A stretch of DNA of 64,000 bases from Saccharothrix syringae (GTDB taxonomy: Bacteria > Actinomycetota > Actinomycetes > Mycobacteriales > Pseudonocardiaceae), in NCBI RefSeq assembly GCF_009498035.1, contig NZ_CP034550.1, positions 3,968,001 to 4,032,000 on the forward strand, read 5' to 3'. Position numbers and translations under genes: made by a program. Shown here in pieces: positions 35,159 through 44,077 of the stretch (position 1 is the stretch's first letter; the number at the start of each line of letters is the position of its first letter). Under the pieces are notes generated by a model. It did no database searches, was not told the DNA's origin, and saw nothing but the letters and a program-made list of their open reading frames with translations.

Positions 35159-35521
35159 TCAGCGCGCCAGGAGCGCGAACACCAGCGCGACCGCGGCGGG
35201 CACGGCCTGCACGAAGAGGATGCGGCGGCTCGCCGTCACCGCGCCGTACAGGCCGGCCACGATGACGCAGACCAGGGTGAAGGCGGTGAACGCGAACCCG
35301 ACCGGGTCGGGCGCGACGAGCCCGACGACCAACCCGGCGACCAGGAAGCCGTTGTAGAGGCCCTGGTTCGCCGCCAGGACCTTGGTCTCGGCCGCGAACT
35401 CCGCGGTGGTGCCGAACGCGGCCCGGCCGCGCGGCGTGGTCCACAGGAACATCTCCAGCACGACGATGTAGACGTGGACGGCCGCGACGAGCGCGGTCAG
35501 GACGTCGGCGATGATCTGCAC
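35159..35521 (-). CDS. DUF1304 membrane protein
   Basis: A 120-residue protein with four membrane helices (residues about 4-22, 50-70, 75-95, 100-118). The family block VAAVHVYIVVLEMFLWTTPRGRAAFG is followed by LAANQGLYNGFLVAGLVVG. The function of the family is unknown. It starts with GTG about 20 bases after the MarR stop, so regulator and membrane protein form an operon. That suggests a drug- or stress-induced membrane protein under its own MarR repressor. Confidence 0.83.
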   Translation of the reverse strand: MQIIADVLTALVAAVHVYIVVLEMFLWTTPRGRAAFGTTAEFAAETKVLAANQGLYNGFLVAGLVVGLVAPDPVGFAFTAFTLVCVIVAGLYGAVTASRRILFVQAVPAAVALVFALLAR

Positions 35522-35541
35522 GCCCGCAACATACAACCGGG

Positions 35542-36003
35542 TCAGCCGAGCAGGCCGACGACCTTGCGGGCCAGCTCGACGAACAGGTCCTGCTCGTGCT
35601 CGGTCAACGCCCGCGTCGACGCCCGCTCCAGCTCCGCCCAGGCCGCCCTGGTCGGCTCCTCCAACGCGCGCCCCGCCGGGGTGAGGGACACGATCCGCAC
35701 CCTGGCGTCCGTTGGGTCGGCGGTGCGGGTCACCAGGCCCGCGTTCTCCAGCCGCCGGACCGACTTCGCGATCGTCGAGTGGTCCAGCCCCAGCGCCTCG
35801 GCGAGCTGCTTCTGCGACCGGCCGTCCCGGGTCCACAGCCGCATCAGGATCAGCTCCTGGCCCGGGAACAGGCCCAGGTCGGCCAGCAGCGAGGCCGCCA
35901 GCGCCCGGTGCGAGCGGGCCAGCGCGAAGATCGTCGAGCTGACCGGGTGCTCGCCCGCGACGGGGTCCACCCCCTCGGCGGGCTCCTGCGCGGACGCGGT
36001 CAT
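35542..36003 (-). CDS. MarR-family transcriptional regulator
   Basis: A 153-residue winged-helix repressor. The recognition region is QKQLAEALGLDHSTIAKSVRRLENAGLVTRTADPTDARVRIVSLTPAGRAL, with the wing Asp-Arg pair typical of MarR. There is no conserved peroxide-sensing Cys. It is the first gene of a pair with DUF1304. The ATG start is at 36003. Confidence 0.87.
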   Translation of the reverse strand: MTASAQEPAEGVDPVAGEHPVSSTIFALARSHRALAASLLADLGLFPGQELILMRLWTRDGRSQKQLAEALGLDHSTIAKSVRRLENAGLVTRTADPTDARVRIVSLTPAGRALEEPTRAAWAELERASTRALTEHEQDLFVELARKVVGLLG

Positions 36004-36214
36004 GACGCGACCGTAACCCACCTCAGGGCCGCGGCGCGCCCGATCGCCGCACGTCGGTGGTGACCGCGACCCACCCGCCGACCGCGGCGCGTGATCACCG
36101 GACCACGCACCGCAGCCACACCCCGCCCGCGAGCCACAGCCCTCGACCGCCGGACCGCAGGCCACCACCGCGCCCCGCCCGCGAGCGGCGGCCCGACCCC
36201 CCGCCCGCCGAAGC

Positions 36215-37087
36215 TCAGGCCGCGCGGTCGGCGTTGCGCCTGATCCCGCGCACCAGGGTGGGCCAGATGGCCGGCGGCAGGTCGTGCCCCATGCCGTCGA
36301 CCAGCAGCAGCTCGGCGTCGGGGATGGCCGCGGCGGTGGCGCGGCCGCCGCTGGGCGCGACCAGGGTGTCGGCCATCCCGTGCACGACCAGGGCGGGCAG
36401 CCGGAGCCCGCGCAGCCCGGGGGTGCGGTCGGGGGAGGCGACGATCGCGGCGTACTGCCGCAGCCCGCCGGCCGGGCGGAACGCGCGGTCGTAGGCCGCG
36501 GCGGCCCTGGCGCGGACCTGCTCCTCGTCCGCCTCCCCGCCGGGCGAGCCGACGACCTTCCACGTCGCCACCGCGGCCTCCACGGCCTCCTCCCGGCTGG
36601 TGGGCGGCGGCTGCGCGAGGCGGGCCCGCGCCTCCGGGGTGGCCTGGCCGACCTCGCGGTCGCCGGTGGTCGACATGATCGAGCACAGGCTGAGCACCCG
36701 CTCGGGGTGGTCGATCGCGCACTGCTGGACGATCATGCCGCCCATGGACGCGCCCACCAGGTGGGCCCGCTCGACGCCGAGGTGGTCCAGCAGCCCGACC
36801 AGGTCCAGCGCCAGGTCGGCGAGCAGGTAGGGCACCGTGGCGCGGTCACCGGCGGCGATCGCCACCGGGTCGGGCGCGGGCAGGTGGTCGAACTGGGTGG
36901 ACAGCCCGCAGTCGCGGTTGTCGAACCGGACGACGTGGAACCCCTCCGCCGCCAGCAGGTCGCACAGCCGCGGGTCCCACGAGGTCATCTGCGCTCGCAG
37001 GCCCATGACCAGGACCAATGTCGGATCGGCCGGATCTCCGAAGGTGTCGTACTCCAGTTCGATGCCGTTGGAGCGCGCACGGGGCAT
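36215..37087 (-). CDS. Alpha/beta-fold hydrolase
   Basis: A 290-residue cytoplasmic hydrolase. The oxyanion region is VLVMGLRAQMTSWDP, where the usual HG is replaced by MG. The nucleophile elbow is GASMGGMIVQQ. The acid and His lie in VHGMADTLVAPSGG and DGMGHDLPPAIW. It resembles the aclacinomycin-methylesterase and haloalkane-like esterase group (NRDCGLST block), and the substrate is unknown. It is followed after 211 empty bases by the MarR gene on the same strand, so shared transcription is possible but not evident. Confidence 0.87.
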   Translation of the reverse strand: MPRARSNGIELEYDTFGDPADPTLVLVMGLRAQMTSWDPRLCDLLAAEGFHVVRFDNRDCGLSTQFDHLPAPDPVAIAAGDRATVPYLLADLALDLVGLLDHLGVERAHLVGASMGGMIVQQCAIDHPERVLSLCSIMSTTGDREVGQATPEARARLAQPPPTSREEAVEAAVATWKVVGSPGGEADEEQVRARAAAAYDRAFRPAGGLRQYAAIVASPDRTPGLRGLRLPALVVHGMADTLVAPSGGRATAAAIPDAELLLVDGMGHDLPPAIWPTLVRGIRRNADRAA

Positions 37088-37199
37088 GGACCTGACCTCC
37101 TCGTCGACCGTCTCCCACCACGGTAGTGATCACGCGCACCGCCCGCCGTCCGGGTAATCGCCGGTTCCCGCCCCGGTGGCCGGGGAGGAGCCGGCGTTT

Positions 37200-37425
37200 C
37201 CGGGTCACCGCGCCGGTCGAGAGGCCGCTCCCGGCCGGGTGGGCGCGGGCTGCGGCTGCTGCGGGGCGTTCGACGGCACCGACCTGTGCCGGGGCCCGGT
37301 CGCGCACGGCGACGTGCTGTCGGTGCCGACCGTCTTCTCCGACGGCCGCGTGACCGACCCGGCCACCCCGCGCGGGGTGCTGCCGGCCACCGCGGAGCTG
37401 CTGCTCAAGGCGTGGTCCCGTGGGC
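37200..37425 (+). pseudogene. Possible gene remnant with C-terminal-like segment
   Basis: On the plus strand GRVGAGCGCCGAFDGTDLC and GPVAHGDVLSVPTVFSDGRV lead to GVLPATAELLLKAW, with the composition of real protein. The sequence then runs into the antisense of the MarR-type gene. No start site is clear and no family was recognised. It could be a truncated gene or chance. Confidence 0.3.
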
Positions 37426-37863
37426 CACCACGTTGTCGGTCAGCTGCCGCAGCGAGAGGCGCAGCCGGTCGACCTCGTCCTCCGTCAGCCCCATCGCCTC
37501 GCCGATCGCGACGGGGATGTCGGTGGTCGACCCGCGCAGCGCCCGGCCCTCCTCGGTCAGCCCGACCTCCACGGACCGCTCGTCGTCCGCCCGCCGCCGC
37601 CGGGTCACCAGCCCCGCCGCCTCCAGCCGCTTGAGCAGCGGCGTCAGGGTGCCGTAGTCCAGTTGGAGGTGGTCGCCCAGCTCCTTGACCGAGATCGCCC
37701 CGTGCCGCCACAGCACCTGCATCACCAGGAACTGCGGGTAGGTCAGGCCCAGCTCCTGGAGCAGCGGCCGGTAGGCGGAGGTGACCGCCCGGGACGCGGC
37801 GTAGAGGGCGAAGCACAGCATGTCGTCCACGGCCGGGACCGTCTCGTCCGAGTGCATCTGCAT
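37405..37863 (-). CDS. MarR-family regulator, OhrR type
   Basis: A 152-residue regulator with VDDMLCFALYAASRAVTSAYRPLL near the N-terminus. The Cys in this block is the peroxide-sensing residue of OhrR proteins. The recognition region is VKELGDHLQLDYGTLTPLLKRLEAAGLVTRRR with wing DDERSVEVGLT. Oxidation by organic hydroperoxides would release DNA. It is divergent from an alpha/beta hydrolase, not the usual Ohr peroxiredoxin gene. Overlapping palindromes lie between the two starts. The ATG at 37863 is chosen over an upstream in-frame GTG/ATG that would extend into the operator. Confidence 0.86.
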   Translation of the reverse strand: MQMHSDETVPAVDDMLCFALYAASRAVTSAYRPLLQELGLTYPQFLVMQVLWRHGAISVKELGDHLQLDYGTLTPLLKRLEAAGLVTRRRRADDERSVEVGLTEEGRALRGSTTDIPVAIGEAMGLTEDEVDRLRLSLRQLTDNVVAHGTTP

Positions 37864-37931
37864 GCCAACACCCCTCCGCCGCGCGGCTGTTCCCGGGCCC
37901 CCATGGTGACACGTGTGCCATTGATCACGAC

Positions 37932-37953
37932 ACAAGTAACTTGTGCACAAGTT
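37932..37953. promoter_or_regulatory. OhrR-type operator, overlapping dyads
   Basis: ACAAGT-A-ACTTGT (37932-37944) overlaps ACTTGTGCACAAGT (37939-37952), a perfect 14-base palindrome. They lie between the divergent OhrR-type and hydrolase genes in a clearly AT-richer segment. OhrR proteins are known to bind AT-rich dyads of this form. Confidence 0.7.
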
Positions 37954-37999
37954 AATCGCTCACTAGCTTTAGCCGTACCAACCCACGGAGGAGAGCACG

Positions 38000-38719
38000 A
38001 TGAGCAGCGAGAACCCCACCGTCGTCCTGGTGCACGGCGCGTTCGCGGACGGCTCGAGCTGGGCCCGGGTCATCGACCGCCTGCGGGCGCACGGCGTGGA
38101 CGCGCTCGCGGTGAGCAACCCGCTGCGCGGCCTCGCCCACGACGGCGACTACGTCGCGAGCGTGGTCGACCAGCTCGACGGCCCGGTCGTCCTGGTCGGC
38201 CACTCCTACGGCGGCCCGGTCATCACGCACGCCGCCACGCGGGCCCCGAACGCCAAGGCGCTGGTCTACGTGGCCTCGTTCGGCATCGACAAGGGCGAGA
38301 GCGCGCTCGGCTCGGTCGAGGGCTTCCCGCCGGTGGAGCTGAACACGTCCCTGGTCCAGCACCGGTTCCCCGACGGCCAGGGCACCGACGTCGAGCTGAC
38401 CATCCGCCGGGACGCGTTCCCGGGCGTGTTCGCCGCCGACCTGCCCGCCGACTTCACCGCCACCGCCGCGGTCAGCCAGCGCCCGGTCGCGGCCCGCGCC
38501 CTGACCGAGCCGCTGTCCGTCGAACCCGCCTGGCGCACCCTGCCCTCGTGGTTCCTCGTCGCCACGGCCGACAACGCCATCCACCCGGACTCGCAGCGCG
38601 CCGCCGCCGAGCGCCTGGGCGCCACCGCGGTCGAGGTGGACGGCTCGCACGCGGTCGCGGTGTCCCGCCCCGACGAGGTCGCGGACCTCATCCTCGCCGC
38701 GGTCCGGGCCACCGGCTGA
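38000..38719 (+). CDS. Alpha/beta hydrolase, salicylate-esterase (MES) like
   Basis: A 239-residue hydrolase. VVLVHGAFADGSSW is the oxyanion block, GHSYGGPVITH the nucleophile elbow (Ser), and WFLVATADNAIHPDSQR with DGSHAVAVSRPDEV the acid/His part. The architecture matches plant-type methylesterase/hydroxynitrile-lyase relatives, which are common in bacteria downstream of stress regulators. AGGAGAG precedes the ATG. Control by the divergent OhrR-type protein is likely from the operator, so expression under organic peroxide or hypochlorite stress is plausible. Confidence 0.87.
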   Translation: MSSENPTVVLVHGAFADGSSWARVIDRLRAHGVDALAVSNPLRGLAHDGDYVASVVDQLDGPVVLVGHSYGGPVITHAATRAPNAKALVYVASFGIDKGESALGSVEGFPPVELNTSLVQHRFPDGQGTDVELTIRRDAFPGVFAADLPADFTATAAVSQRPVAARALTEPLSVEPAWRTLPSWFLVATADNAIHPDSQRAAAERLGATAVEVDGSHAVAVSRPDEVADLILAAVRATG

Positions 38720-38722
38720 CGG

Positions 38723-41482
38723 TCAGAACCCGCCGGTCCGGTGGTTGCCCAGCGCGACCAGCTCCACCGGACCGGGCGTGACCGGCTCGGTGGCGATCAC
38801 GGCGAGGGTGAGCGCGTTGTGCCGCCCGAGCACGCCGTTCGGCAGCACGAAGTCGCGCTGCGGTGACAGGTCGCCGAGGTACTGGCCCACGTTCCACCCG
38901 TTGACGAACACCAGCGCGCGGTAGCCGCGGGCCGGGGCGAAGCGCAGCGCCAGGGACACGTCGTGGTCGCGCGGCAGGTCCAGGGCGAAGGTGGTGCGGT
39001 ACCAGGACACGCCGGGCTCGACCCGCGACGGCGGGCGCCGCCAGTCGCCGCCGGCGCCGGGCAGGTGCCAGCCGGACAGCTCGCCGTGCAGGCCGCCGGT
39101 GTTGAGCGGGCCCCGTTCGTCCATGCCGCGCGAGCCGCTGATGCGCCACGTGACGGGACCCGCGCCCGCCACGGTCGCGCCGATCAGGCCGCGCGGCTGC
39201 TTGAACCGGGTGTCGTCGGCCGTCCAGTCGTCGTTGTGGCCCATGTTCTCCACCAGCACCGACAGGGTGGCCGGCGCGCCGGGGACGAGCAGGCCGGGCG
39301 GGACGGCGAACTCGCCGCGCCCCGCGTCCGGGTTGACCGGCTCCGCGTCGGCCTCCGTGCCGCCCGCGGCCGACCCCAGGTACCGGCCGTTGAGCCAGAC
39401 CAGGTAGATGCCGCGCCGCCCGGTGATGGCGTTGAGGGTCACTGTCGTCTCGGCGCCGGTCGCGGTGAACTCGCCCCGGTACCGGACCGCGCCGTTGTGG
39501 TGGCCGTACTCGTCGGCGTAGAGCACCGGCAGGTCCCTGGGCTTGATCGGGCTCTCCGTCGTGGTCTTGTCGGCCGTCGTCCAGCCGGTGCCCGCGCCCG
39601 GCTGCTCCGGCCGGTACCCCCACGGGCCCGGCTCCGGCAGCCGCACGGGTGCCGGGCCGGCCAGGTGGGCGACCAGCGAACCGGCGGGCGTGCGCCGCGC
39701 CGGCACCGCCCGCCCGCCGACCGACAGGCGCGAGACCGGCGCGAACACCTCCACGTCCCCGGCCTCGGCGGTGTCGGCCCGCAGGTGCAGCCGGTCGCCG
39801 CGCACCTCCGCCGAGCGGGCCAGGGCCGTGCCGCGCACCAGCACCGGACCGGCGGAGGTGGGCAGCCGCCAGAACTTCGCCGCCTCCTCGTCGGTGCCCA
39901 GGAGCAGCAGCGCGGGCCGCCGGCCGCCGCCGGAGACCAGCACGCGCGCCAGGCCGGTGTGCGGGTAGTCCAGGCGCAGGTCGCCGTCCGCGTACGACGA
40001 CCGCACGTCGCCCGCCAGCACCCGCACGGTCGGCGCGGACGCGTACCGCAGCACCGCGGACCCCTGCTCGCCGGCGCGCCCGTAGAGCACGGCCACGTCC
40101 CGGCCGCCGTCGTCGGTGTGGGTCAGCAGCTCCGAGGTCGACCACACCAGCCGCTGCCCGCCCAGGTCGTACCCGGCGAGCAGCACCTTGGCGTCCCGGC
40201 CGCGCACCCGGACCGGGACCCGGTAGCGGCCGTCCGGGGTGGCCCAGTCCAGGGTCGTCGCCACGTCGGCGGACGAGCGGTGGTCGGCGTGGCGGACCAG
40301 CACGAACTGCGTCCCGGTGTCCGGGTTCGCCCGGGCCCGGGTCGCCACGGCCGGGTCGGCGGGCGCGGGCGCGTCGGAGGCGTCGGTCTTGGTCAGCGGT
40401 GCCACCGTGGCGGCGAAGTAGCCCTGCCGCTTGAACTCGTCGTACTTCGGCGTCAGCCCGCGCGACTCGGTGATCGCCGCGCCGTAGTCGTAGGAGGTGT
40501 AGACGTCGTTGGGCTGCGGCAGCCAACCCCAGGACGTGCCGCCGAACGTCATGTAGTAGCCGAACATCGTCGCACCGCTGGTGACCAGGTTCGTCTTGTG
40601 GAACACCTTCATGTAGTCCGGCCCGGTCAGGTCGCGGCACGCCCCGTAGCCCGCGTCGTGCAGGTCGATCGCGCCCGCCTGGTACTCGGCGGCGTACACC
40701 GGGGCGTCCTCGCGCAGCCTGCGCGTCACGCCCTCCGCCTCGCCCCACGCGTCCGGCGCGCGGCAGTCGAACCCGACCGGGTAGTCGTCCACGCCGGGGA
40801 TCTGTACCGCGCCCCGGCCGGACGACCAGTTCGCCAGGTAGCCGCCGCAGCAGTTGTTGTGCACGATCGGCACGTCCACGCCGGCCGCCCGCGCCCGGTC
40901 CTGGAGGTCGACCACGTACTCCGGGTCGACGTTGACCGCGTACTCGTTCTCCACGTTGTAGGCGATCACCGACCCGCCGCGGCTGACCTGGTGCCGGGCG
41001 AGGATCGGGTTCACCCGGTCCAGCCACTCGCGGTAGGCGCGGGTGTAGCCGGGGTCGCTCGACCGCGCCCGGCCCGGCACGGTCTTGAGCCACGCCGGGA
41101 ACCCGCCGCCGGTGGTCTCGGCGTTGATGTAGGGGCCGGGGCGCGCCACCACGTACAGGCCCAGCTCGTCGGCCAGGCGCAGCAGGCGGTCGATGTCGCG
41201 CACGCCGGTGAAGTCGTAGACGCCGGGCGCGGGGGAGTGGTAGCCCCAGTGGAAGTACAGGGACACGCCGTTGAACCCGGCGGCGCGGATCTTCTCCAGC
41301 ACGTCCCGCCACAGGTCGGGGCTGGGCAGCCGGAAGTAGTGGAACTCGCCCGCCCACAGCAGGACGCGCTGCCCGTCGACGGTCAGCGAGTACCGGTCGT
41401 AGCCCACCTGGTGCCGGGGTCCGGCGCTCGCGGGGGCGGTGACCACGCCGAGGAGCACCAGCAGAACCGCCAACAGCCTCAT
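38723..41482 (-). CDS. Secreted GH35 beta-galactosidase
   Basis: A 919-residue secreted enzyme. The signal peptide runs to about residue 20 (APASA). The catalytic TIM barrel begins at LLWAGEFHYFRLPSPDLW. The GH35 acid/base is probably Glu180 in YNVENEYAV and the nucleophile Glu266 in YAAEYQAGA. The C-terminal half holds beta-sandwich domains of the beta-galactosidase jelly-roll type (ARGYRALVFVNGWNVGQYLGDL near the end). It would remove terminal beta-galactose from plant polymers such as galactan or xyloglucan outside the cell. Its start region contains a LacI-type operator and direct repeats. It converges on an alpha/beta hydrolase gene with three bases between stops. Confidence 0.93.
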   Translation of the reverse strand: MRLLAVLLVLLGVVTAPASAGPRHQVGYDRYSLTVDGQRVLLWAGEFHYFRLPSPDLWRDVLEKIRAAGFNGVSLYFHWGYHSPAPGVYDFTGVRDIDRLLRLADELGLYVVARPGPYINAETTGGGFPAWLKTVPGRARSSDPGYTRAYREWLDRVNPILARHQVSRGGSVIAYNVENEYAVNVDPEYVVDLQDRARAAGVDVPIVHNNCCGGYLANWSSGRGAVQIPGVDDYPVGFDCRAPDAWGEAEGVTRRLREDAPVYAAEYQAGAIDLHDAGYGACRDLTGPDYMKVFHKTNLVTSGATMFGYYMTFGGTSWGWLPQPNDVYTSYDYGAAITESRGLTPKYDEFKRQGYFAATVAPLTKTDASDAPAPADPAVATRARANPDTGTQFVLVRHADHRSSADVATTLDWATPDGRYRVPVRVRGRDAKVLLAGYDLGGQRLVWSTSELLTHTDDGGRDVAVLYGRAGEQGSAVLRYASAPTVRVLAGDVRSSYADGDLRLDYPHTGLARVLVSGGGRRPALLLLGTDEEAAKFWRLPTSAGPVLVRGTALARSAEVRGDRLHLRADTAEAGDVEVFAPVSRLSVGGRAVPARRTPAGSLVAHLAGPAPVRLPEPGPWGYRPEQPGAGTGWTTADKTTTESPIKPRDLPVLYADEYGHHNGAVRYRGEFTATGAETTVTLNAITGRRGIYLVWLNGRYLGSAAGGTEADAEPVNPDAGRGEFAVPPGLLVPGAPATLSVLVENMGHNDDWTADDTRFKQPRGLIGATVAGAGPVTWRISGSRGMDERGPLNTGGLHGELSGWHLPGAGGDWRRPPSRVEPGVSWYRTTFALDLPRDHDVSLALRFAPARGYRALVFVNGWNVGQYLGDLSPQRDFVLPNGVLGRHNALTLAVIATEPVTPGPVELVALGNHRTGGF

Positions 41483-41495
41483 GGGACCCCCGCTC

Positions 41496-41510
41496 GGGAA
41501 GCGTTTTCCA
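41496..41510 (-). promoter_or_regulatory. LacI-type operator before the GH35 start
   Basis: Minus-strand TGGAAAACGCTTCCC is an imperfect dyad around a central CG, the form of LacI/GalR-family operators. It lies only 14-28 bases upstream of the GH35 ATG, where a bound repressor would block initiation. Confidence 0.6.
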
Positions 41511-41559
41511 CGCTCGATGCTGTCGGCTCGCGCGCCGGCCGCGCAAGGGCTGCCGGCCG

Positions 41560-41597
41560 TTCGACGGCTCCTTCGACCGCCTTCGACGACCTTCGAC
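41560..41597 (-). repeat. Four phased GTCGAA repeats
   Basis: TTCGAC on the plus strand begins at 41560, 41572, 41582 and 41592. Spacings of 12, 10 and 10 bases place the copies on about the same face of the helix, as in activator-binding iterons. Confidence 0.55.
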
Positions 41598-41688
41598 GGT
41601 CTCCGGCGGCGAGCGGGTCCGGCGGGCGTCGGTCCCGGGTCGGGTGGCGTTCGGGGCGGTCCCCGGGCCGAGCGGGAACTCCTCGCCC

Positions 41689-41728
41689 GAGCAGGCCGGA
41701 GCAGGCCGGAGCAGGTTCGAGCAGACTC
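41689..41728 (+). repeat. Short tandem repeat GAGCAGGCCG
   Basis: Two exact copies and two degenerate copies of a 10-base unit. Function unknown. Possibly replication slippage. Confidence 0.6.
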
Positions 41729-41907
41729 GGCCCCGGGCGGCGCCTGCGTACGTGGCGAGAAGCCCGTTCCTCGCCGGACCGGCCGGCCTGCCCCTGCGGT
41801 CGCCGGGACCCGCCGGCGCACCGCAGCCGTCACGTCCCCGCCGGCGGGCGAGGTGGTGCGCTGCCGGCCGGTGCCCGGCGTCCACGAGCGGGTGACGTCC
41901 CGCCTGC

Positions 41908-41950
41908 GGGATCGGGGCCGCCCACCACCACGGCAGGCGGCCCCGATCCC
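41908..41950 (-). terminator. Strong hairpin after the HAF-type gene
   Basis: GGGATCGGGGCCGCC (41908-41922) pairs perfectly with GGCGGCCCCGATCCC (41936-41950), a 15-base stem with a 13-base loop, ten bases beyond the stop of the leftward gene. Confidence 0.85.
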
Positions 41951-41960
41951 CGGGAACACC

Positions 41961-42938
41961 TCACCCGCAGCGGATCCGCAAGGCCGTGGAGTACGGGTCG
42001 CCGCCCACGACGCCGTACACGTCACCGCCGTCGGTCAGCAGGCCGTGCCACGAGACCGCGGGCACCGGGTCGACGACCCCCTCCCCGCGCCACACGACCG
42101 TCTGCGCCGGCCACGCCACCTGCCCCACCACGTCACCCGCCGCGTTCACGTCGTAGACCTCGGAGGCCGACTCCAGCACGCGCTCGACCCGCCCCGAGGA
42201 GTCCCACAGGACGGCCGCCCGCCCCCGCTCACCCGTCGAGTACCCGACCACGTGACCGTTGCGGACGGCCACGACCTCGGTGGAGCGGTGGTCGGGCAGC
42301 GGCTCCAGCGCGACGCGCCCGCCCGAGGCGTCCCACAGGTAGGCCGCGGCGCCCTCGGCCGCCTGCTCGTGGGCGGCGACCCGCCCCTCGTCGTCGATGC
42401 CGGCCACCGCCCAGTACCCGCCGTCGTCGGTGCCGGGCAGCACGCGCGGCGCGGCCGGCGCGCCGGCGGGCCACACCACGACCGCGCCGGTGTGCTGCCC
42501 ACCGGACACGCCCACCACGTCGCCGGCGTCGTTGATGCCCTCCGCTCGTGCGTAGTGGTAGCCCGCGCGGGGTGCCAACTGCTCCCAGTTCCCGTCGGCG
42601 CCGCGCGCCGCGGCCCGGTCGGTCGAGGCGATCACCACGCCCGAGCCGTTGACGTCGGAGACGTCGGTCTCGTGCCGGAACCACAGGGTCCGGTACTCGC
42701 CGCCGTGCCAGACGACCGCGGTGTCACCGGCGGGCGTGCGGCCGTTGCCGACCGCCCAGCCGCCGTCGTCGGAGACGCCGGACACCCCGCCCAGGACCAG
42801 CGCCGGCGGCACCGGCAGCTCCTCCTGCGCCCAGTCGCAGTAGTACGGGCCGGCCTGGGCGACCGCCGGTAGCACCACCGCCGCGACCACCGCCACCGCC
42901 GCGGCGCCCGCGGTCGGGCGCCATCCCCCCACAGCCAT
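41961..42938 (-). CDS. Secreted HAF-repeat-like propeller protein
   Basis: A 325-residue secreted protein. The signal peptide ends near residue 29 (AVAQAGP). The rest is a series of about 45-residue repeats with the pattern VSDVNGSGVVIA, GINDAGDVVGVSG and AGIDDEGRVAAHE, and WxxGxxxxL strands, as in HAF/extracellular propeller proteins. The repeats look like sugar- or metal-binding beta-propeller blades. The function is unknown. It starts at ATG 42938, and a strong hairpin ends the transcript. Confidence 0.72.
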   Translation of the reverse strand: MAVGGWRPTAGAAAVAVVAAVVLPAVAQAGPYYCDWAQEELPVPPALVLGGVSGVSDDGGWAVGNGRTPAGDTAVVWHGGEYRTLWFRHETDVSDVNGSGVVIASTDRAAARGADGNWEQLAPRAGYHYARAEGINDAGDVVGVSGGQHTGAVVVWPAGAPAAPRVLPGTDDGGYWAVAGIDDEGRVAAHEQAAEGAAAYLWDASGGRVALEPLPDHRSTEVVAVRNGHVVGYSTGERGRAAVLWDSSGRVERVLESASEVYDVNAAGDVVGQVAWPAQTVVWRGEGVVDPVPAVSWHGLLTDGGDVYGVVGGDPYSTALRIRCG

Positions 42939-43068
42939 CGGAAGTCCTCCCGTCTCGGATGAGGAGGACGTTAGCGAGACCTACCGACAAACCGCCGCTT
43001 CCGCGCGGACGCCCCCGCGGTCCCCCGGCCGACCGACCGGGGAACCGCGAGCACGACGGTGGGCGTGC

Positions 43069-44040
43069 TCACGCGTGCAGGGCGTCGCGCAGGAAGTCAC
43101 CGGCCTGCTTGACCGCGGCGCGGGCGGCGTGGGTGTCGCGCAGCGCGTCGAGCAGCACGAAGTCGTGGATGATCCCCTGGTACCGCACGGCGGTGACCGG
43201 GACGCCCGCGGCGCGCAGCTTGGCGGCGTAAGCCTCGCCCTCGTCGCGCAGCACGTCGGCCTCGGCGACGATCACCAGCGCGGCGGGCAGCCCGGCCAGG
43301 TCCTCGGTGCCGGCCCGCAGCGGCGACGCGGTGATCTCCGCCCGCTGCGCCGGGTCGGTGGTGTACTGGTCCCAGAACCAGCGCATGCCCTCGCGGTGCA
43401 GGAAGTAGCCGGTGGCGAACTGCCGGTAGGACGAGGTGTCGAACGAGGCGTCGGTGACCGGGTAGAACAGCACCTGGGCGGCCAGCTCCGGCCCGCCGCG
43501 CCGCTTGGCCAGCAGGGTGATCGCCGCGGACATGTTGCCGCCCACGGAGTCGCCGGCCACCGCGATCCGCGACGGGTCCAGGTCGTGCTCCGCGCCGCTC
43601 GCCGCGACCCACCGCAGCGCCGCGTAGACCTCCTCGATCGCGGTGGGGTACTTCGCCTCGGGGGAGAGGCTGTACTCGGTGAACACCACCGCGGCCCCGG
43701 CGCGCACCGCGATCTCGCGGACCAGCCGGTCGTGCGTGTGGGAGTTGCCGAACACCCAGCCCGCGCCGTGGGTGTAGAGGACCACGGGCAGGGCGCCGGT
43801 GCTGCCGGCGGGCCGGACGACGCGGATCGACACCTCGCCCGAGGGGCCGCCGGGGACGGTCAGGTCGGTGATGTCGGCGTCGGGCCGCTCGACGCCCTCG
43901 CCCGCCTGCACGGCGTCGACGGTCTTGCGGCCGTCGACCGGGCCGAGCTGGTAGAGGAACGGCGGCACGGCGGTCGCCTCGACGAACTCCTGGGCGGCGG
44001 GTTCGAGGACGGGGGTGGGGAAGGGGTGCTCTTCGGTCAT
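43069..44040 (-). CDS. HSL-family alpha/beta hydrolase (esterase)
   Basis: A 323-residue hormone-sensitive-lipase-type esterase. The oxyanion block is VVLYTHGAGWVFGNSHTHDRLV, where the usual HGGG is HGAG. The nucleophile elbow is IAVAGDSVGGNMSAAI, and the acid/His part is VIVAEADVLRDEG with GIIHDFVLLD. The triad is intact. It likely cleaves esters of short acyl chains in the cytoplasm. Its downstream neighbour is a close paralogue with a changed nucleophile. Two GTCGATCGAC palindromes lie between the genes. Confidence 0.9.
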   Translation of the reverse strand: MTEEHPFPTPVLEPAAQEFVEATAVPPFLYQLGPVDGRKTVDAVQAGEGVERPDADITDLTVPGGPSGEVSIRVVRPAGSTGALPVVLYTHGAGWVFGNSHTHDRLVREIAVRAGAAVVFTEYSLSPEAKYPTAIEEVYAALRWVAASGAEHDLDPSRIAVAGDSVGGNMSAAITLLAKRRGGPELAAQVLFYPVTDASFDTSSYRQFATGYFLHREGMRWFWDQYTTDPAQRAEITASPLRAGTEDLAGLPAALVIVAEADVLRDEGEAYAAKLRAAGVPVTAVRYQGIIHDFVLLDALRDTHAARAAVKQAGDFLRDALHA

Positions 44041-44077
44041 GCCACCGACCCTGGCAGCCGCGGGCCGGTCGACGCAT

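Larger units (their letters stand above)
41483..41960. other. Promoter region upstream of the GH35 gene with direct repeats
   Basis: No gene. It contains the LacI-type operator (41496-41510), four GTCGAAG direct repeats (41560-41597), a 10-base repeat at 41689-41728, and the terminator of the next gene. It is unusually repeat-rich for this window. Confidence 0.6.
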
